Origin: Liolophura sinensis
Taxonomy: Eukaryota > Mollusca > Polyplacophora > Chitonida > Chitonidae
DNA: 64,000 nucleotides
Reading direction: 5' to 3'
Assembly (NCBI RefSeq): GCF_032854445.1
Contig: NC_088299.1
Span: 16,237,608-16,301,607, forward strand
In this document: in pieces, positions 35,129-47,151 of the stretch
Numbering within the stretch: position 1 is the stretch's first letter
How the letters are laid out: each line of letters opens with the position of its first letter
Program-made: the position numbers and the translations under genes
The notes under the pieces: model-generated
The model's database searches: none
The model's input: the letters and a program-made list of their open reading frames with translations, nothing else
Told to the model about the DNA's origin: nothing

Positions 35129-37024
35129 CAGAATATATTTTTAAGTAACTTCATCTGTGTGCGTGGACCGGTGTTTAAAGATAAGCTCAAGAGCCCCAAA
35201 AGCTGCGCTTTGAGCCCATTAACTACACTCATACTCTTCAAGTTACTGAACTTTCTTCAGCCTTTTAACAAGCGGGTGATAAGATGGGAGAAGCGAAGTC
35301 TGGCGCCAGGTTTTGAGATTTTACAGTGACCATGACAATCTGTTAGACCTATATATACTCTTCTATTTTAAAGAGTTTAATGTCCATGTCATTTATTTCC
35401 CTTCCTCAGAAGACTGTGGAAAAGGGGCAGTTTCCCCATCCCGATGTAGTATCCATTTTTGGAGCTTTCTTGTTAATTCTGTTGCTCATTATGCGATGCC
35501 GTGAAAACTACTAATATTATATTAATGCCAACAAAACCCCCGTGGTGTAATTGAAGTGACATAATATCCGCCGCTTGAAGATGTAAGCCTTACAACAGTA
35601 TTACTGTGAGCCATCGACAACTGTCCCACCATGCACTCTTACAATAAAATGCATCCTCTGGGGTGGGGACGTTGGGGTTTACGTAGGACCGTGCACTTAA
35701 TACAGGCTTCAAGATTCTCAGGATCAAACGCACGGTGTGTCTCAAGTGTTTGCTCTGCCTTCATATAGGCATGTTTTGTTACTATAAAACGTTTTCAGTC
35801 ATAAGGTATACAACACTGAATACATGGTAAAGTGAGGTAGAGAAAAATATCAATAAAATATTTAAGGTGGTTGCGTATTTAGGAAAAATGAACACATTGT
35901 GAAACTTTCACGGTTTTCAACGGGTTTTTTCCTGTTCAGTCTTCACCATTATGGAGTGACTGAATAAGCACTGGTGAGCAATTCCCATTTACAAAAGTAA
36001 GGACGGCTTATTTGAACGGTTACTGAGAAGACCTTTATGAAGTACATACGTATAGACAGAGCTATATTAGCAGTAATATGACTACAAAGTCTACCTATAA
36101 TCATGAAATGTCCGAATGTAAATAATTCTGTTGATAAATAATTTCACTTTATGTCGTCTTTTCCTTTCAAATTATTTATTTCGTTTTACTGTTGTTTAAC
36201 GTGACGAATTTAGCATGAGGTCATACAAATAAAACAGGTGGACAGGTGAGAATGTAATGGTCAACCGGTTATCGGACTGACAGGTGAGAATGTAATGGTC
36301 AACCGGTCATTGGACCGGTCACCAGGATTGTCAAATGCCTGGACGGCATTTATTATCAGTCACTCAAGAATCTCTCTCAAAAGCTTTGCTATTCTTTCTG
36401 TTGGGTCTGTTAGTAAGATAACCACTTATTCACGTATCACTACACAGGTAAGTCAATTATCTGCTTCATGAAGCCTTTTATCACATTTCTCTGTGCGCAT
36501 ATTTTCGTGGGAATACGAGTAAAACTAATGGGTGTATGGATTAAGATTCAATTCTATCTCAGCACAGTAACAGTGTATGCCTGTTTGTTTGCCGGCCATT
36601 CCAGGTTGTCAGGTGTCCAAACTCTACGTGACTGGACACACGGGATGTCCGCGATTGAGCAGTCAACATGCTCCTGGCACTATCAGGGGTCAAAAGACAA
36701 ACATAAAGCTCTTAGTACGTACTAAACACAGCTGGGGAGATCATGTGTTAGTACATGTGAGCATATTTTGAGCTTTACAAAGGTTTCAATTATTTTTCAG
36801 TTATTTATTGGTGTTAACGCCGTACTCGTGAAGAAACCGAAGTGCGGTGAGTAAACTACTGCCAGTTTCCTCACAAACTTCCCCACTTAAAGTTGCGACC
36901 GAGTTACCGAGAGCTGGACTCGAACTTTAAATCATACACGTCTGGGGCGCATTGCCTGAGCTGAGACAAAGGCTTCATATGATTATGCCAGCGAATACGC
37001 ACCTGCGCACACACCAATAGACCT
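35129..37024. other. Intergenic stretch after SLC10
   Basis: AT-rich, non-coding. A tRNA-SINE-like fragment may lie at about 36800-36960 (ggtgttaacgccgtactcg, then ctggactcgaac), too degenerate to assign firmly. A direct repeat gacaggtgagaatgtaatgg occurs near 36240 and 36279. Confidence 0.4.
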
Positions 37025-37400
37025 CATCTACTACACATGTACTACACATATGCTAGTTTTAATATGTGACATCATATCTTCTAGACATATGGCAAATTTA
37101 CTATGTGACCTCATTTCTATTACGCATATGGCAGATTTAATATGTGACGTCATGTCTACTTTACATTTGGCAAATTTAGTGTCATGTCATGTCTAGTACA
37201 GATTTAAAATAACGTCATGTCTACTACAAACAGGGCAGATTTAATGTAACGTCATATCTACTACACATGGCAGATATAATATGTGACATCATGCCTACTA
37301 CACATATGGCAGATTTAATATGTGACGTCATGTCTAGTACACATATGGCAGATTTAATATGTGACGTCATGTCTAGTACACATATAGCAGATTTAAAGTG
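37025..37400. repeat. 39-bp minisatellite carrying TGACGTCA
   Basis: About nine copies with the core cagatttaatatgtgacgtc. Perfect TGACGTCA palindromes lie at 37145-37152, 37323-37330 and 37362-37369; other units differ by one base. Confidence 0.88.
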
Positions 37401-38065
37401 AAAGACAGCACCTGACTAATGTTTTGTCCAATGAAAGACTACAATTCAAAGTATCTTAAACCGGCATTAAGTATTTTTTTTTTTTCATCCCAGTAAAAGT
37501 TTGGTGAAACTTCATTTTGACTCAGCCGGTCTCCATTATCGGCAGCAGGGTGACGTCACGTTTACTCTAGCTCTCTAATATCGAAGGTATTTCCGTCTTA
37601 TGCCTAAACTAGTAGGCAAGGGCAGATGTGGACTTTGGCGATGAAGGTCCGCGTGATAAATTATACACACCTATCTCACAACACCGTGTGACATGGCCTT
37701 TCGGCCACACGCAACTAAATCGTTGTAAACGATCTCAAAATGACGTCTTATGCAGTAGTTCCGTGTTACTGTATGTCGCCTCATGGACTGAATAGGTAAC
37801 GGTTGCGTCACAGCTTAGGCCGCGCAATCTGATAGTAACGTGTTTGACTGGATAAAATTGTCAGACTACCTTGATTCACACCTGCCATTTGTGCAGTATT
37901 GTCATTTTGTTCTAGATGTTGTTCGGTGAAATCTCATTAAAATGATAAAGTACGATACTTTTTAGAAAGCTTGAGAATCATGCTTTCCATTCAAATATGT
38001 TTTAACCAGGTGTTGTCCTGTACTTTAATATACTCTTTGCCGAATAATACATCACATAGATCACA
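37396..38065 (+). repeat. Long dispersed segment R, copy 2
   Basis: Matches parts of 25010-26350 in the same order and orientation, with the middle (about 25310-26010 of copy 1) missing. Examples: ctccattatcg, gtgacgtcacgtttactcta, gcagtattgtcattttgttc. Non-coding. Confidence 0.75.
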
Positions 38066-38384
38066 TTGATACTGAAGGTAAGTTTTTACCTCACCCCATA
38101 AAATCAACAAATAGGGCAACTGGGTTGGTTTGTTCAGAGCTTAGCTTCGCTTTCAACACTATATCTGTTATATGGGGCCAGTGTCTCCTCCCAGCATGCA
38201 TGGCATAATGGCGACATATCTGTAGCTCTGTCTAATGGGAAGGCCAAGAGGAAAATATGCTGAATGCTGACCCTGACACCCTCGTCCCCCTGTCACAGTA
38301 TACTAGACATGAGATCTACACAGTCACAGAGTATACTGACTGCAGACAGTATTCTGACACTTGATATGACGCCCCACCCACTCA

Positions 38385-39770
38385 CATTACGTTGACACCA
38401 GACATGATGCCCACGAAATCAAAGAATGCTGACACCAGACATGTGGACAAACCCAGTGACAGAATGCTGACACCTGACATGTGGACAAACCCAGTGACAG
38501 AATGCTCACACCAGACATGTGGACAAACCCAGTGACAGAATGCTGACACCTGACATGTGGACAAACCCAGTGACAGAATGCTCACACCAGACACGTGGAC
38601 AAACCCAGTGACAGAATGCTGACACCTGACATGTGGACAAACCCAGTGACAGAATGCTGACACCTGACATGTGGACAAACCCAGTGACAGAATGCTGACA
38701 CCAGACATGTCGACAAACCCAGTGACAGAATGCTCACACCTGACATGTGGACAAACCCAGTGACAGAATGCTCACACCAGACATGTGGACAAACCCAGTG
38801 ACAGAATGCTCACACCAGACATGTGGACAAACCCAGTGACAGAATGCTGACACCTGACATGTGGACAAACCCAGTGACAGAATGCTGACACCTGACATGT
38901 GGACAAACCCAGTGACAGAATGCTCACACCAGACATGTGGACAAACCCAGTGACAGAATGCTGACACCTGACATGTGGACAAACCCAGTGACAGAATGTT
39001 GACACCAGACACGTGGACAAACCCAGTGACAGAATGCTGACACCAGACATGTGGACAAACCCAGTGACAGAATGCTGACACCAGACATGTGGACAAACCC
39101 AGTGACAGAATGCTGACACCAGACATGTGGACAAACCCAGTGACAGAATGCTGACACCTGACATGTGGACAAACCCAGTGACAGAATGCTGACACCAGAC
39201 ATGTGGACAAACCCAGTGACAGAATGCTGACACCTGACATGTGGACAAACCCAGTGACAGAATGCTCACACCTGACATGTGGACAAACCCAGTGACAGAA
39301 TGCTCACACCAGACATGTGGACAAACCCAGTGACAGAATGCTGACACCTGACATGTGGACAAACCCAGTGACAGAATGCTGACACCTGACATGTGGACAA
39401 ACCCAGTGACAGAATGCTCACACCTGACATGTGGACAAACCCAGTGACAGAATGCTCACACCTGACATGTGGACAAACCCAGAGACAGAATGCTCACACC
39501 TGACAGGGCGTCCCACCCAGTGACAGAATGCTGACACCAGACAGGGCGTCCCCCCCAGTGACAGAATGCTTACACCAGACATGTGCACAAACCCAGTGAC
39601 AGAATGCTGACACCAGACACGTGGACAAACCCAGTGACAGAATGCTGACACCTGACATGTGGACAAACCCAGTGACAGAATGCTGACACCTGACAGGGCG
39701 TCCCACCCAGTGACAGAATGCTCACACCAGACATGAAGCACCAGCCAGTCACAGAATGCTGACACCAGAC
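38385..39770. repeat. 38-bp minisatellite, array 1
   Basis: About 36 copies of a 38-bp unit with cccagtgacagaatgctgac and acatgtggacaaa. Most units are nearly identical, differing at gctgac/gctcac and cctg/ccag. Units near 39490-39750 have a variant cagggcgtccc. Minus-strand frames are open for up to 206 codons, but this is repeat, not a gene. Confidence 0.95.
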
Positions 39771-39775
39771 GTGGG

Positions 39776-39915
39776 AATATCTGTCAGCAACCTGCGCATG
39801 GTCGGGAATTTCCCCTGCGCTCTGGCCGGTTTTCTCCCACCTTTATGTTTTCCTCCAACCATAATGCTACCATATCAATATTCTTCAGTATTGCGTAAAA
39901 CACCAGTGAGATAGA
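39776..39915 (+). mobile_element. SINE family A, degenerate body and tail
   Basis: cagcaacctgcgcatggtcg to gcgtaaaacaccagtgagat. Sits exactly between the two 38-bp arrays. Confidence 0.75.
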
Positions 39916-39944
39916 TAGACTTATCATAGTACACGGACATCCGA

Positions 39945-40350
39945 CATCGCGTTAGTCCCAGTGACAGTATATACCGATTTCCCACGTAGTCACAGTATAC
40001 TGACACCACTCATGACATACAATCCAGTCACAGTATACTGACACCACTCATGACATCCAATCCAGTCACAGTATACTGACACCACTCATGACATACAATC
40101 CAGTCACAGTATACTGACACCACTCATGACATCCAATCCAGTCACAGTATACTGACACCACTCATGACATCCAATCCAGTCACAGTATACTGACACCACT
40201 CATGACATCCAATCCAGTCACAGTATACTGACACCACTCATGACATCCAATCCAGTCACAGTATACTGACACCACTCATGACATCCAATCCAGTCACAGT
40301 ATACTGACACCACTCATGACATCCAATCCAGTCACAGTATACTGACACAG
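39945..40350. repeat. 38-bp minisatellite, array 2
   Basis: About ten nearly identical 38-bp units with tccagtcacagtatactgac and accactcatgacat. Same period as array 1 and shares the core CCAGT-ACAG-AT-CTGACACC, so the two arrays are sister expansions. Confidence 0.95.
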
Positions 40351-40594
40351 GACATGGCAACTCACCGGCGTTGCTTTGCTCTCAGCATTATGGGATAGAC
40401 CAAACACTGGCGGACACACGAGGTTCATATCTTAGTTTTTTATACTTTCTGATCCTGAAGTCTTGTTCAGGCGTCATTTTTAAAACAACAATATTTTCAC
40501 GGTCGGTAAGACATCACATGTGGAATCGGGGCTGTAATTCTTTCAAAGGTTGGTTTAGGTGTGGCGTAGATTGTACGTTTCACAAGAAAATGTG

Positions 40595-40683
40595 TATACG
40601 TACATGCACCCTAATGATTCCTTCGTCGTCATATGACTGAAAAATTGTTGAGTACGACGTTAAACCCCAAGCACTCACTCACT
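40595..40683 (+). mobile_element. SINE family B, 5'-truncated (89 bp)
   Basis: 3' end of family B (ttgttgagtacgacgttaaa, then ccccaagcactcactcact). An exact 14-bp target duplication cacaagaaaatgtg lies at 40581-40594 and 40684-40697. 40698-41625 after it has no supported feature. Confidence 0.92.
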
Positions 40684-41640
40684 CACAAGAAAATGTGCAG
40701 CGTGTATACATCACAGGCTGACGAGCGTGGAAGAGGAGCATTGAAGACAAGCGTGGAAGACGAACGTCTGAGTGCGAAAAAGGCGCGCGACCGCCGCCGA
40801 TCGATTTTATCACGATAACTCTATTCACGAACAGTTAGAGCTGGACATGTGTGTAAATTCTCTGTTCACTACCGGGCTTGAACCCGCGTCTCGTGTGCAG
40901 TCCTGTGGGTTAACACCTCCAGAATGCACGGCTCACTGCCATGTGACTGGTAAGTGGCTATCCTGGTTGTACAACTCTTAACACAACCGGTGAGAAGGTG
41001 AAATGTAGCATACTGACCCTCTTGTCTGACAATTGCCCACTACTCGTTTGGAAGCCTGATAGTTCAGGTTTTAATGTCATCATCATTCCACCATTACTTT
41101 ACATACAGGTGTGCACAAGTGCCAGCATGGTACATGTAACATGTGTATATATAGGATGTAAGACAAAGGTAAATGTCAACAAGAAACTGTGAGACGACAA
41201 CTGTCAGTGTATAAAAGTTCTACGTGAATCCTGCCAGTCCTGCCAGTCACAGTGCTCTCCCTTGTTCACATCTGGAAAGATACACATCATGTTCACAATT
41301 TATAATCATCGCATTGAGGTTCTGCATTCAGAATGTTATAAAATGCAATGCCGCTGCGCATCCGCGATCCACACTGTTGCACGCAAATGTTTATTCCATA
41401 TATAGGGTAAATGCCTTAACTAATTGCATCGTTTACATGAACCATCATACTGGCAAAAATGCCCATGTCACTTTTGACAAAATTATATTTCCTTGTAAAT
41501 TTGATTTGTCCAATCGTCGAGGGTTATTTAACTTGATCAAAAGATTTGACTAAATGCGGCATTATGATATTTTTACGTAGTTTCGGAGCGAAACCACAAC
41601 CTGTATTTATCTGTGCGTCTGTGTCTATACGTCTGTTTGT

Positions 41641-41769
41641 TTATTTATTTGATTGGTGTATTACGTCGTACTCAAGAATATTTCACTTATACGACGGTGG
41701 CCAGAATTATGGCGTGAGGAAACCGGCCAGAGCCCAGGGGAAAAACACGACCTCTATACCTCATGCGTG
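41641..41769 (-). mobile_element. SINE family A, 5'-truncated
   Basis: Reverse-oriented tail and body. An exact 15-bp target duplication tatacgtctgtttgt lies at 41626-41640 and 41770-41784. A second SINE lies immediately to the right. Confidence 0.92.
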
Positions 41770-41805
41770 TATACGTCTGTTTGTGTATATGTCTGTTTGT
41801 GTACG

Positions 41806-41806
41806 T

Positions 41807-41877
<71 letters not shown>

Positions 41878-41945
41878 TTCAATTGGTGTTTTACACTGTA
41901 CTCAAGAATAATTCATTTATACCACGGAGGCTAGCATTACGGTTG
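41806..41945 (-). mobile_element. SINE family A tail with expanded (TTTA)n
   Basis: About 18 TTTA repeats (41808-41880), then caattggtgttttacactgt and the start of the body, ending near gctagcattacgg. Strongly truncated. Confidence 0.85.
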
Positions 41946-42134
41946 CTCTTACATGGCTCATCTCATGGCCTCGTAAGAATTCCTTATTAGAAGTTCATTT
42001 AGAGAGTCATCAAGCATGTCAGAAAAAATGTCCGTGAACCCTGTAGGTCTGTTTTAACCCTCTTCCTGAACACACTCAGCTTATATTATTTGTTGTCTTT
42101 TAGTCAGATTTGTCCTTGACCACTCATTATTGAC

Positions 42135-42300
42135 CCACTCATAAATACAGGGACTCACTCAAACACAGAAGGACACTCAAAACTACAAAGACACACTCAA
42201 AACTACAAGGATACACTCAGAAATACAAAAACACTCAAAATTACAAGGACACAATCAAAAATACAAGGACACAATCAAAAATACAAGGAACCACTTCTGA
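42135..42300. repeat. Short minisatellite, 18-20 bp
   Basis: About eight loose copies of aaatacaaggacacaatcaa and aactacaaggacacactcaa. 42301-42765 after it is featureless. Confidence 0.8.
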
Positions 42301-42765
42301 CCTTGTCCAAATTATTATTCAAATCCTTATTGTGAAAGCAGAGAAGCATTACAACTCTAGCCTTCTCATCGGCTAAACGGGCACAGATCTAATTACGGGT
42401 TCACAATATAGCTACCCCCGGGAGATGTACAGGTCTTGCTTGACATTTCTATTTTGGAGCCTTGTAATGTTTACATTTCCAGTAACATTAAATAGACAAA
42501 GCCTTGGAAGAGCCGCCTTAGTTTTTACTCTAGCTGATTAACTGTGTAAGATCTAGGCTTAATATCCGTATACAGTCTGTTAGCCCGTTGGTCGACCCCT
42601 ACCCTAATTGTATAGTAGCCTGTTTTATAGATTGGGTTAGGTATACCTGTGATTCAGCCGCCTACATGATCTGTCCTCTTGATTTAAAAAGCTATAAAGA
42701 TCATAGCTCGCTAGCTTTTGTGTTTGATTCTCAGATTTCTTATTATTTCCCAGTTACCCCTTTGC

Positions 42766-42832
42766 ATGAGAAAGTGTTTCTGTATGAGAAAGTGTTTCTG
42801 TATGAGAAAGTGTTTCTGTATGAGAAAGTGTT
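42766..42832. repeat. 18-bp tandem repeat, four copies
   Basis: Four copies of gagaaagtgtttctgtat, nearly perfect. 42833-43324 after it is AT-rich and featureless. Confidence 0.92.
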
Positions 42833-43324
42833 TCATTCTGACATATCTTACATGAATCAGACATGTGTTCATAATTGTTTCTATTCAATGTTCTAAGAAT
42901 TTCTAAGAATTTCTTTTGCGTTTTTTTTTTGATTAATCTTTTTGAAATTAAATGTATAAGCTGCCAAAACACATTCTCCGTGTGAAGATCAATCACAGTG
43001 AAGTAGTAGGCTTAAAACTAGTGAAAGGCAATAATTATGGGGTCAGTTTTTACTGAAGCCTAGCACCATAATGGGTGTCATAATTTGTGACTGGCAAAAA
43101 CTTTTTTTTTTAACCGAGATGAAAAGTCAGAAAGTTTTAAAAATAGAAATCTCGGTGTGTGTAATTAATTTTAAACAAATATATCTCCGTTACATAACAT
43201 ATTCCAACATTCATTAGTATACTTTTCCTGTTTTTTTACTATCGGCTAGTTCAATCAGAATATCGGTTGTCGATAGTAGCCAAACAATAACTAAATAAAT
43301 GGACAAAGAAATAACACAGCAAAG

Positions 43325-44345
43325 GAGCTGGCATGGTAAGGCGGGGAATCGGCCCCAGTGCAAGAAACTGTGGATCTCAACTAGCGAAACTGACTATAGC
43401 TGCTGACACACTTGTCAGGCTACTTCTTTTTTCAGTTCTGTTTTACTCGTCTTTTCCTGTTATGTGGGCTTATAACGGCCGTAAGTGGGAAGATCTTACA
43501 GCAACATGCGGATGGTCGTGGATTTCCCCCGGGCTCTTCCTCCCACCATAATGCTGACCGCCGTCGTATAAGTGAAATATTCTTGAGTACGGCGTAAAAC
43601 ACCAAATAAATAAATGAATAAATGAATAAATACGGCTAATAAAGCTCCAAACACATACTGAAGTGATGTATAGCTCACACAATTTTAGCCGGCTCCAGTC
43701 ACACTGAGATATCTTTTTTCTTTGCATTAGACACTGTAGAGTTATGAAATGAAACAAATGAAACTTTCTGAAAAATTCTTGAGCACGCAGTTATGCACAA
43801 TCAATGAAGTAAATATATAACAAATGTAACTTTCAGCCTTATACTTTCTCTGTGCATAACATGTTAATGTTAATGATAGCTAGTGGACCGAATGTGCTTG
43901 CAAGCAGGATCCACGTAAGATGTCCATATAGGCCTAGTAGCCAAATATTACCAAATATCATAGCTTATCCATTTTAATTCATGATAACACTTATTTAAAT
44001 GCAAGACGGCCTTTATCTTTACTTACACAAAAGTATGTTTGGACAGAAAAAAGTGCCACATAGATTCGAACTCTTGCTCGAAATACAACCTATTTTCCGC
44101 TGCGAATTCGTTAGGTTATTGCACTGTGGAGGATGCTTTATCGAGATTGCATTTTTGGAGGGTTATTACTAAGCAACCATTCTTTTATGGCATTATAACT
44201 TGCACTCGTGCTTTGACCGAGTTTTTTACTTCTGATTCGGAAATTTTTCAGAACTGTGCTAAGATTTTGAAATTTGCACTTCCTTATCGTGCCTCTCTGG
44301 GGCAGATGCTTCGCCTTACCTGACCATGTCCTTTAGGCATGAAGA
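43325..44345 (+). repeat. Long dispersed segment R, copy 3
   Basis: Matches pieces of 24230-27190 in order (cagtgcaagaaactg, ataacaaatgtaactttcag, ggttattactaa). It lacks the two SINEs and the minisatellite found in copy 1, but has its own SINE at 43476. The open frame 44039-44323 has no paralogue-supported frame and is not called. Confidence 0.72.
43476..43632 (+). mobile_element. SINE family A, 5'-truncated
   Basis: Body acggccgtaagtgggaagat to tail aataaatgaataaat. Inserted in segment R copy 3. Confidence 0.85.
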
Positions 44346-45970
44346 AATATCACCACCTAGAATAACGTTTCAGCGGGCAGTTTGTACAATCACTCACAGT
44401 GCGCATGCCCATTAGCCCCATGACCTAAGCAGAATTAGGTTTAAAGTTAGTTTCAGTTTATCACATGTCACTGGTCTGGAATAAACGTTTATGTTCATCG
44501 AGGGACCTGTAGAAAATAAGGAAGATATAACTATAATCGAGGATTATTTTTCCTTCCTTATCACTGGGCATAAATAATAGACTAGAAATTGTTTCGATTC
44601 TGTTCAAATGTAAGTCTTGTCAAAGTACAAGCGCGGATATAATAGAGGCTTTAGCTTACCTTCAGCCAAAGTTGCTCTCGAATACGCTATATTCATCATT
44701 TTATCTCCATTTGTAACCATTGCGAAAAGCTGATCCTACCCCGGTTCGATATTCAGCTGTATATTCATCCCCTATCGTCGGAACTTGGAACAAATGATAC
44801 CAAAAGGTGAGGCATACCTCAAAATGTGCGTGTGCTAGGCTTGATCGTTGCGGAGTATGGTCAGTCCCATTTAGAACAGCGCATTTGCAATGGTGTTATG
44901 GTGTGAAACAGCCCCAAATCTGTCGGACACGGTAATGTTCTTTTAAATTAACTAACCCATTTTTCGGCTGGCCAAGCCAAAAACAGTCCGTGGCAAATGA
45001 CACAAATTGGCAAATAAGGGGCTATTTTCAGGATCTACCCTACTGCGAACCGCCATCTGGAGGGAGGCTCACTAACTGCTATGGGATAGGTTTGGAAAAC
45101 GTGATTATTTAATAAGAGCAGCTGTGGTTGCCATGGACCCTTTTGGTTCGACAAGCCTCGCCACACATTAGTTAATTACAGACTCCTGACGTCGATTTAA
45201 ACTACTGAAGATTTAATGCGCGCGTGAATAGCGGTTCGACATTCAGTTGCATATTCGCCCCCTAGCGTCCGAATATTTCTTAAAATATGTGTGTAAGTTT
45301 GGCACCTCTAGAAACAATAATAAGAGCAGAAATTAACAACAAATATTTTATAAGTAACAAACAGCTCCCTGTTACCAGCTTGATTGTCATACATTGACTA
45401 TTGAACCAGGAACTGGGCACTGGGAGCTAACTTCACATCTCAATATGGGGACCGCGAATTGGGAACTAACTTCACTGACATGTCAGCGTTTTGGTGACCA
45501 CTGCTTGTTTACTGGCGCCTGGGTGTAAAATATCAAAAATGTAAAAAACAAATGCCATACCGATATGTATAAACTGTGCAAAGTAACACTTTTATCACTG
45601 AAAGAAATTCCCAGAGTTCGTCTTTATTTAAATCTAAAAGATAAATTTAATAAACTCAATCTCATATTGGTATACATAAACAGCCTGGAATGATGTTACC
45701 CAGGGAGGTAAAGGGTACCGGCCGGTGTGTTATGTGACAGCCAATTTGTTTGAAAGGCCATCTTTGGAAGATTTTCACTCTTTCCCTTGATGTCTCTACC
45801 AACAATCGGTTTTATTGTTCATGCATTGATTGTATATGTCCTTATGAAGTTTGCTCACGTGTAGTTAGAACTCTGCTGACGGCGTTAGTATTTACTCTGA
45901 AAGCCAAGTAAAATATGTGTACAAAATGTTTCAAATTTGCCATAGTCGCGTTTTACGAGTTTAAACTTTA
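44346..45970. other. Unannotated stretch with a short direct repeat
   Basis: Non-coding. The motif ggttcgatattcagctgtat (about 44753) recurs as ggttcgacattcagttgcat (about 45233), each followed by a -ccccta-cgtc- block. No other structure is evident. Confidence 0.45.
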
Positions 45971-46110
45971 TATTTATTTATTTATTTGATTGGTGTTTTT
46001 ACGCCGTTACTCAAGAATATTTCACTTATACGACGGGCGGCCGGCATTATGGTGGGAGGAAACCGGGCAGAGCCCGAGGGAAACCCACGACCATCCGCAG
46101 GCTGCTGGCA
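45971..46110 (-). mobile_element. SINE family A, 5'-truncated
   Basis: Reverse orientation: tttatttatttgattggtgt tail, then body to ccatccgcaggctgctggca. Confidence 0.88.
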
Positions 46111-46774
46111 TACTTAAACTGTATAACAGATTGCCTTGATTTACTATTGGATATGATATATGTAAGGAAGTAAATGTAATTTAGTTGTTTTATTGTTAGG
46201 TACACTTTATCGATGAAGGGAAGTTGAAGTGATCAAATAGCGGTAACCGGAGCCCTGGATTAGCCTAGTTGTTTTTCCTTGTCACGAAGTATCAGATAAA
46301 TTACAGGCATCTGGCATGTTTCCAGTTTCCCGGATATTTATGTAATTGTACCTAAACGGATATGCTTGGACACACATTTATATGAACTTTGTTAGTAATA
46401 TTACCTGCATACATAACTAGTGCGAACAGCTGACCATATCGCTTGTGTGTCTTCTCTGTTGTGCGTACAATGGAGATCACAGAAATGAGGTAAATGGCTT
46501 AATTAAGCGTATCGTTAGAGAAAATAATAACGGCCCCGGGATACAATTTTGAAATTACTCGTACTATCATCGAAGGAATTTGAAATTAACGGCTATATGG
46601 CTGCTTCAGTTATAATTTTTTTTTTCATTTGTTTGGTTGAGCTGTAAAGTTAAGTGTGTTTGCTTTGAGGATAAAGGCTGCAAATGGTTTGCTTCTGACA
46701 TAAGGTTATGAACAGAAATGTACTAAGTATTATATTTAACAGTGTCATAAACCCAGTTTCGTGTGTGTTTTTTA

Positions 46775-46993
46775 GGATGTGGATTTTGAAGACTCACACA
46801 GTACTGCTAGATTCACCGGGCGTACTGAAGGCATGGGTTTACACTCATCATTGTCCTCTGTACCATCATACCTGATTCTGGCAGGAGTCTCTCACATTCA
46901 AGCCGATGAACCACCGGACGTGTTCAGCTCTCTAGAGCACACAATATACACATATCTAAAGACGTTCCCAATCAAGAGCTGCTGTCACAGTCG
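46775..46993 (+). other. Possible upstream exon of the TLR transcript
   Basis: Open in one frame and bounded by an acceptor-like ttttttag (ends 46774) and a donor-like gtgagtg (46994). It has no family resemblance and does not join the receptor frame cleanly. It could be 5' UTR or chance. Confidence 0.2.
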
Positions 46994-47151
46994 GTGAGTG
47001 AAGGCTCGGTCACTTCAAACAACGATTTCAAAATTGTCCCTTTACGCTGCCATGAAATCATCCAGCTCAAAGAGAATGCCAGCAGGAACCGTCATCATCT
47101 TCTACACCGCAGACGAGCGAAAACTTTCCACAGACCACTTCTCCTGTATAT

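Noticed and set aside
38382-39765. Several minus-strand open frames up to 206 codons
   Set aside because: All are the 38-bp array read in different frames.
38385-40350. CRISPR-like array of regular repeats
   Set aside because: Units are directly adjoining with no unique spacers, and the window is eukaryotic.
44039-44323. 94-codon open frame
   Set aside because: Lies in dispersed segment R; the paralogous stretch near 26.7-27.2 kb does not keep the frame.
44750-45275. Pair of long terminal repeats
   Set aside because: The repeated block is only about 40 bp and nothing between or around it resembles a retroelement.
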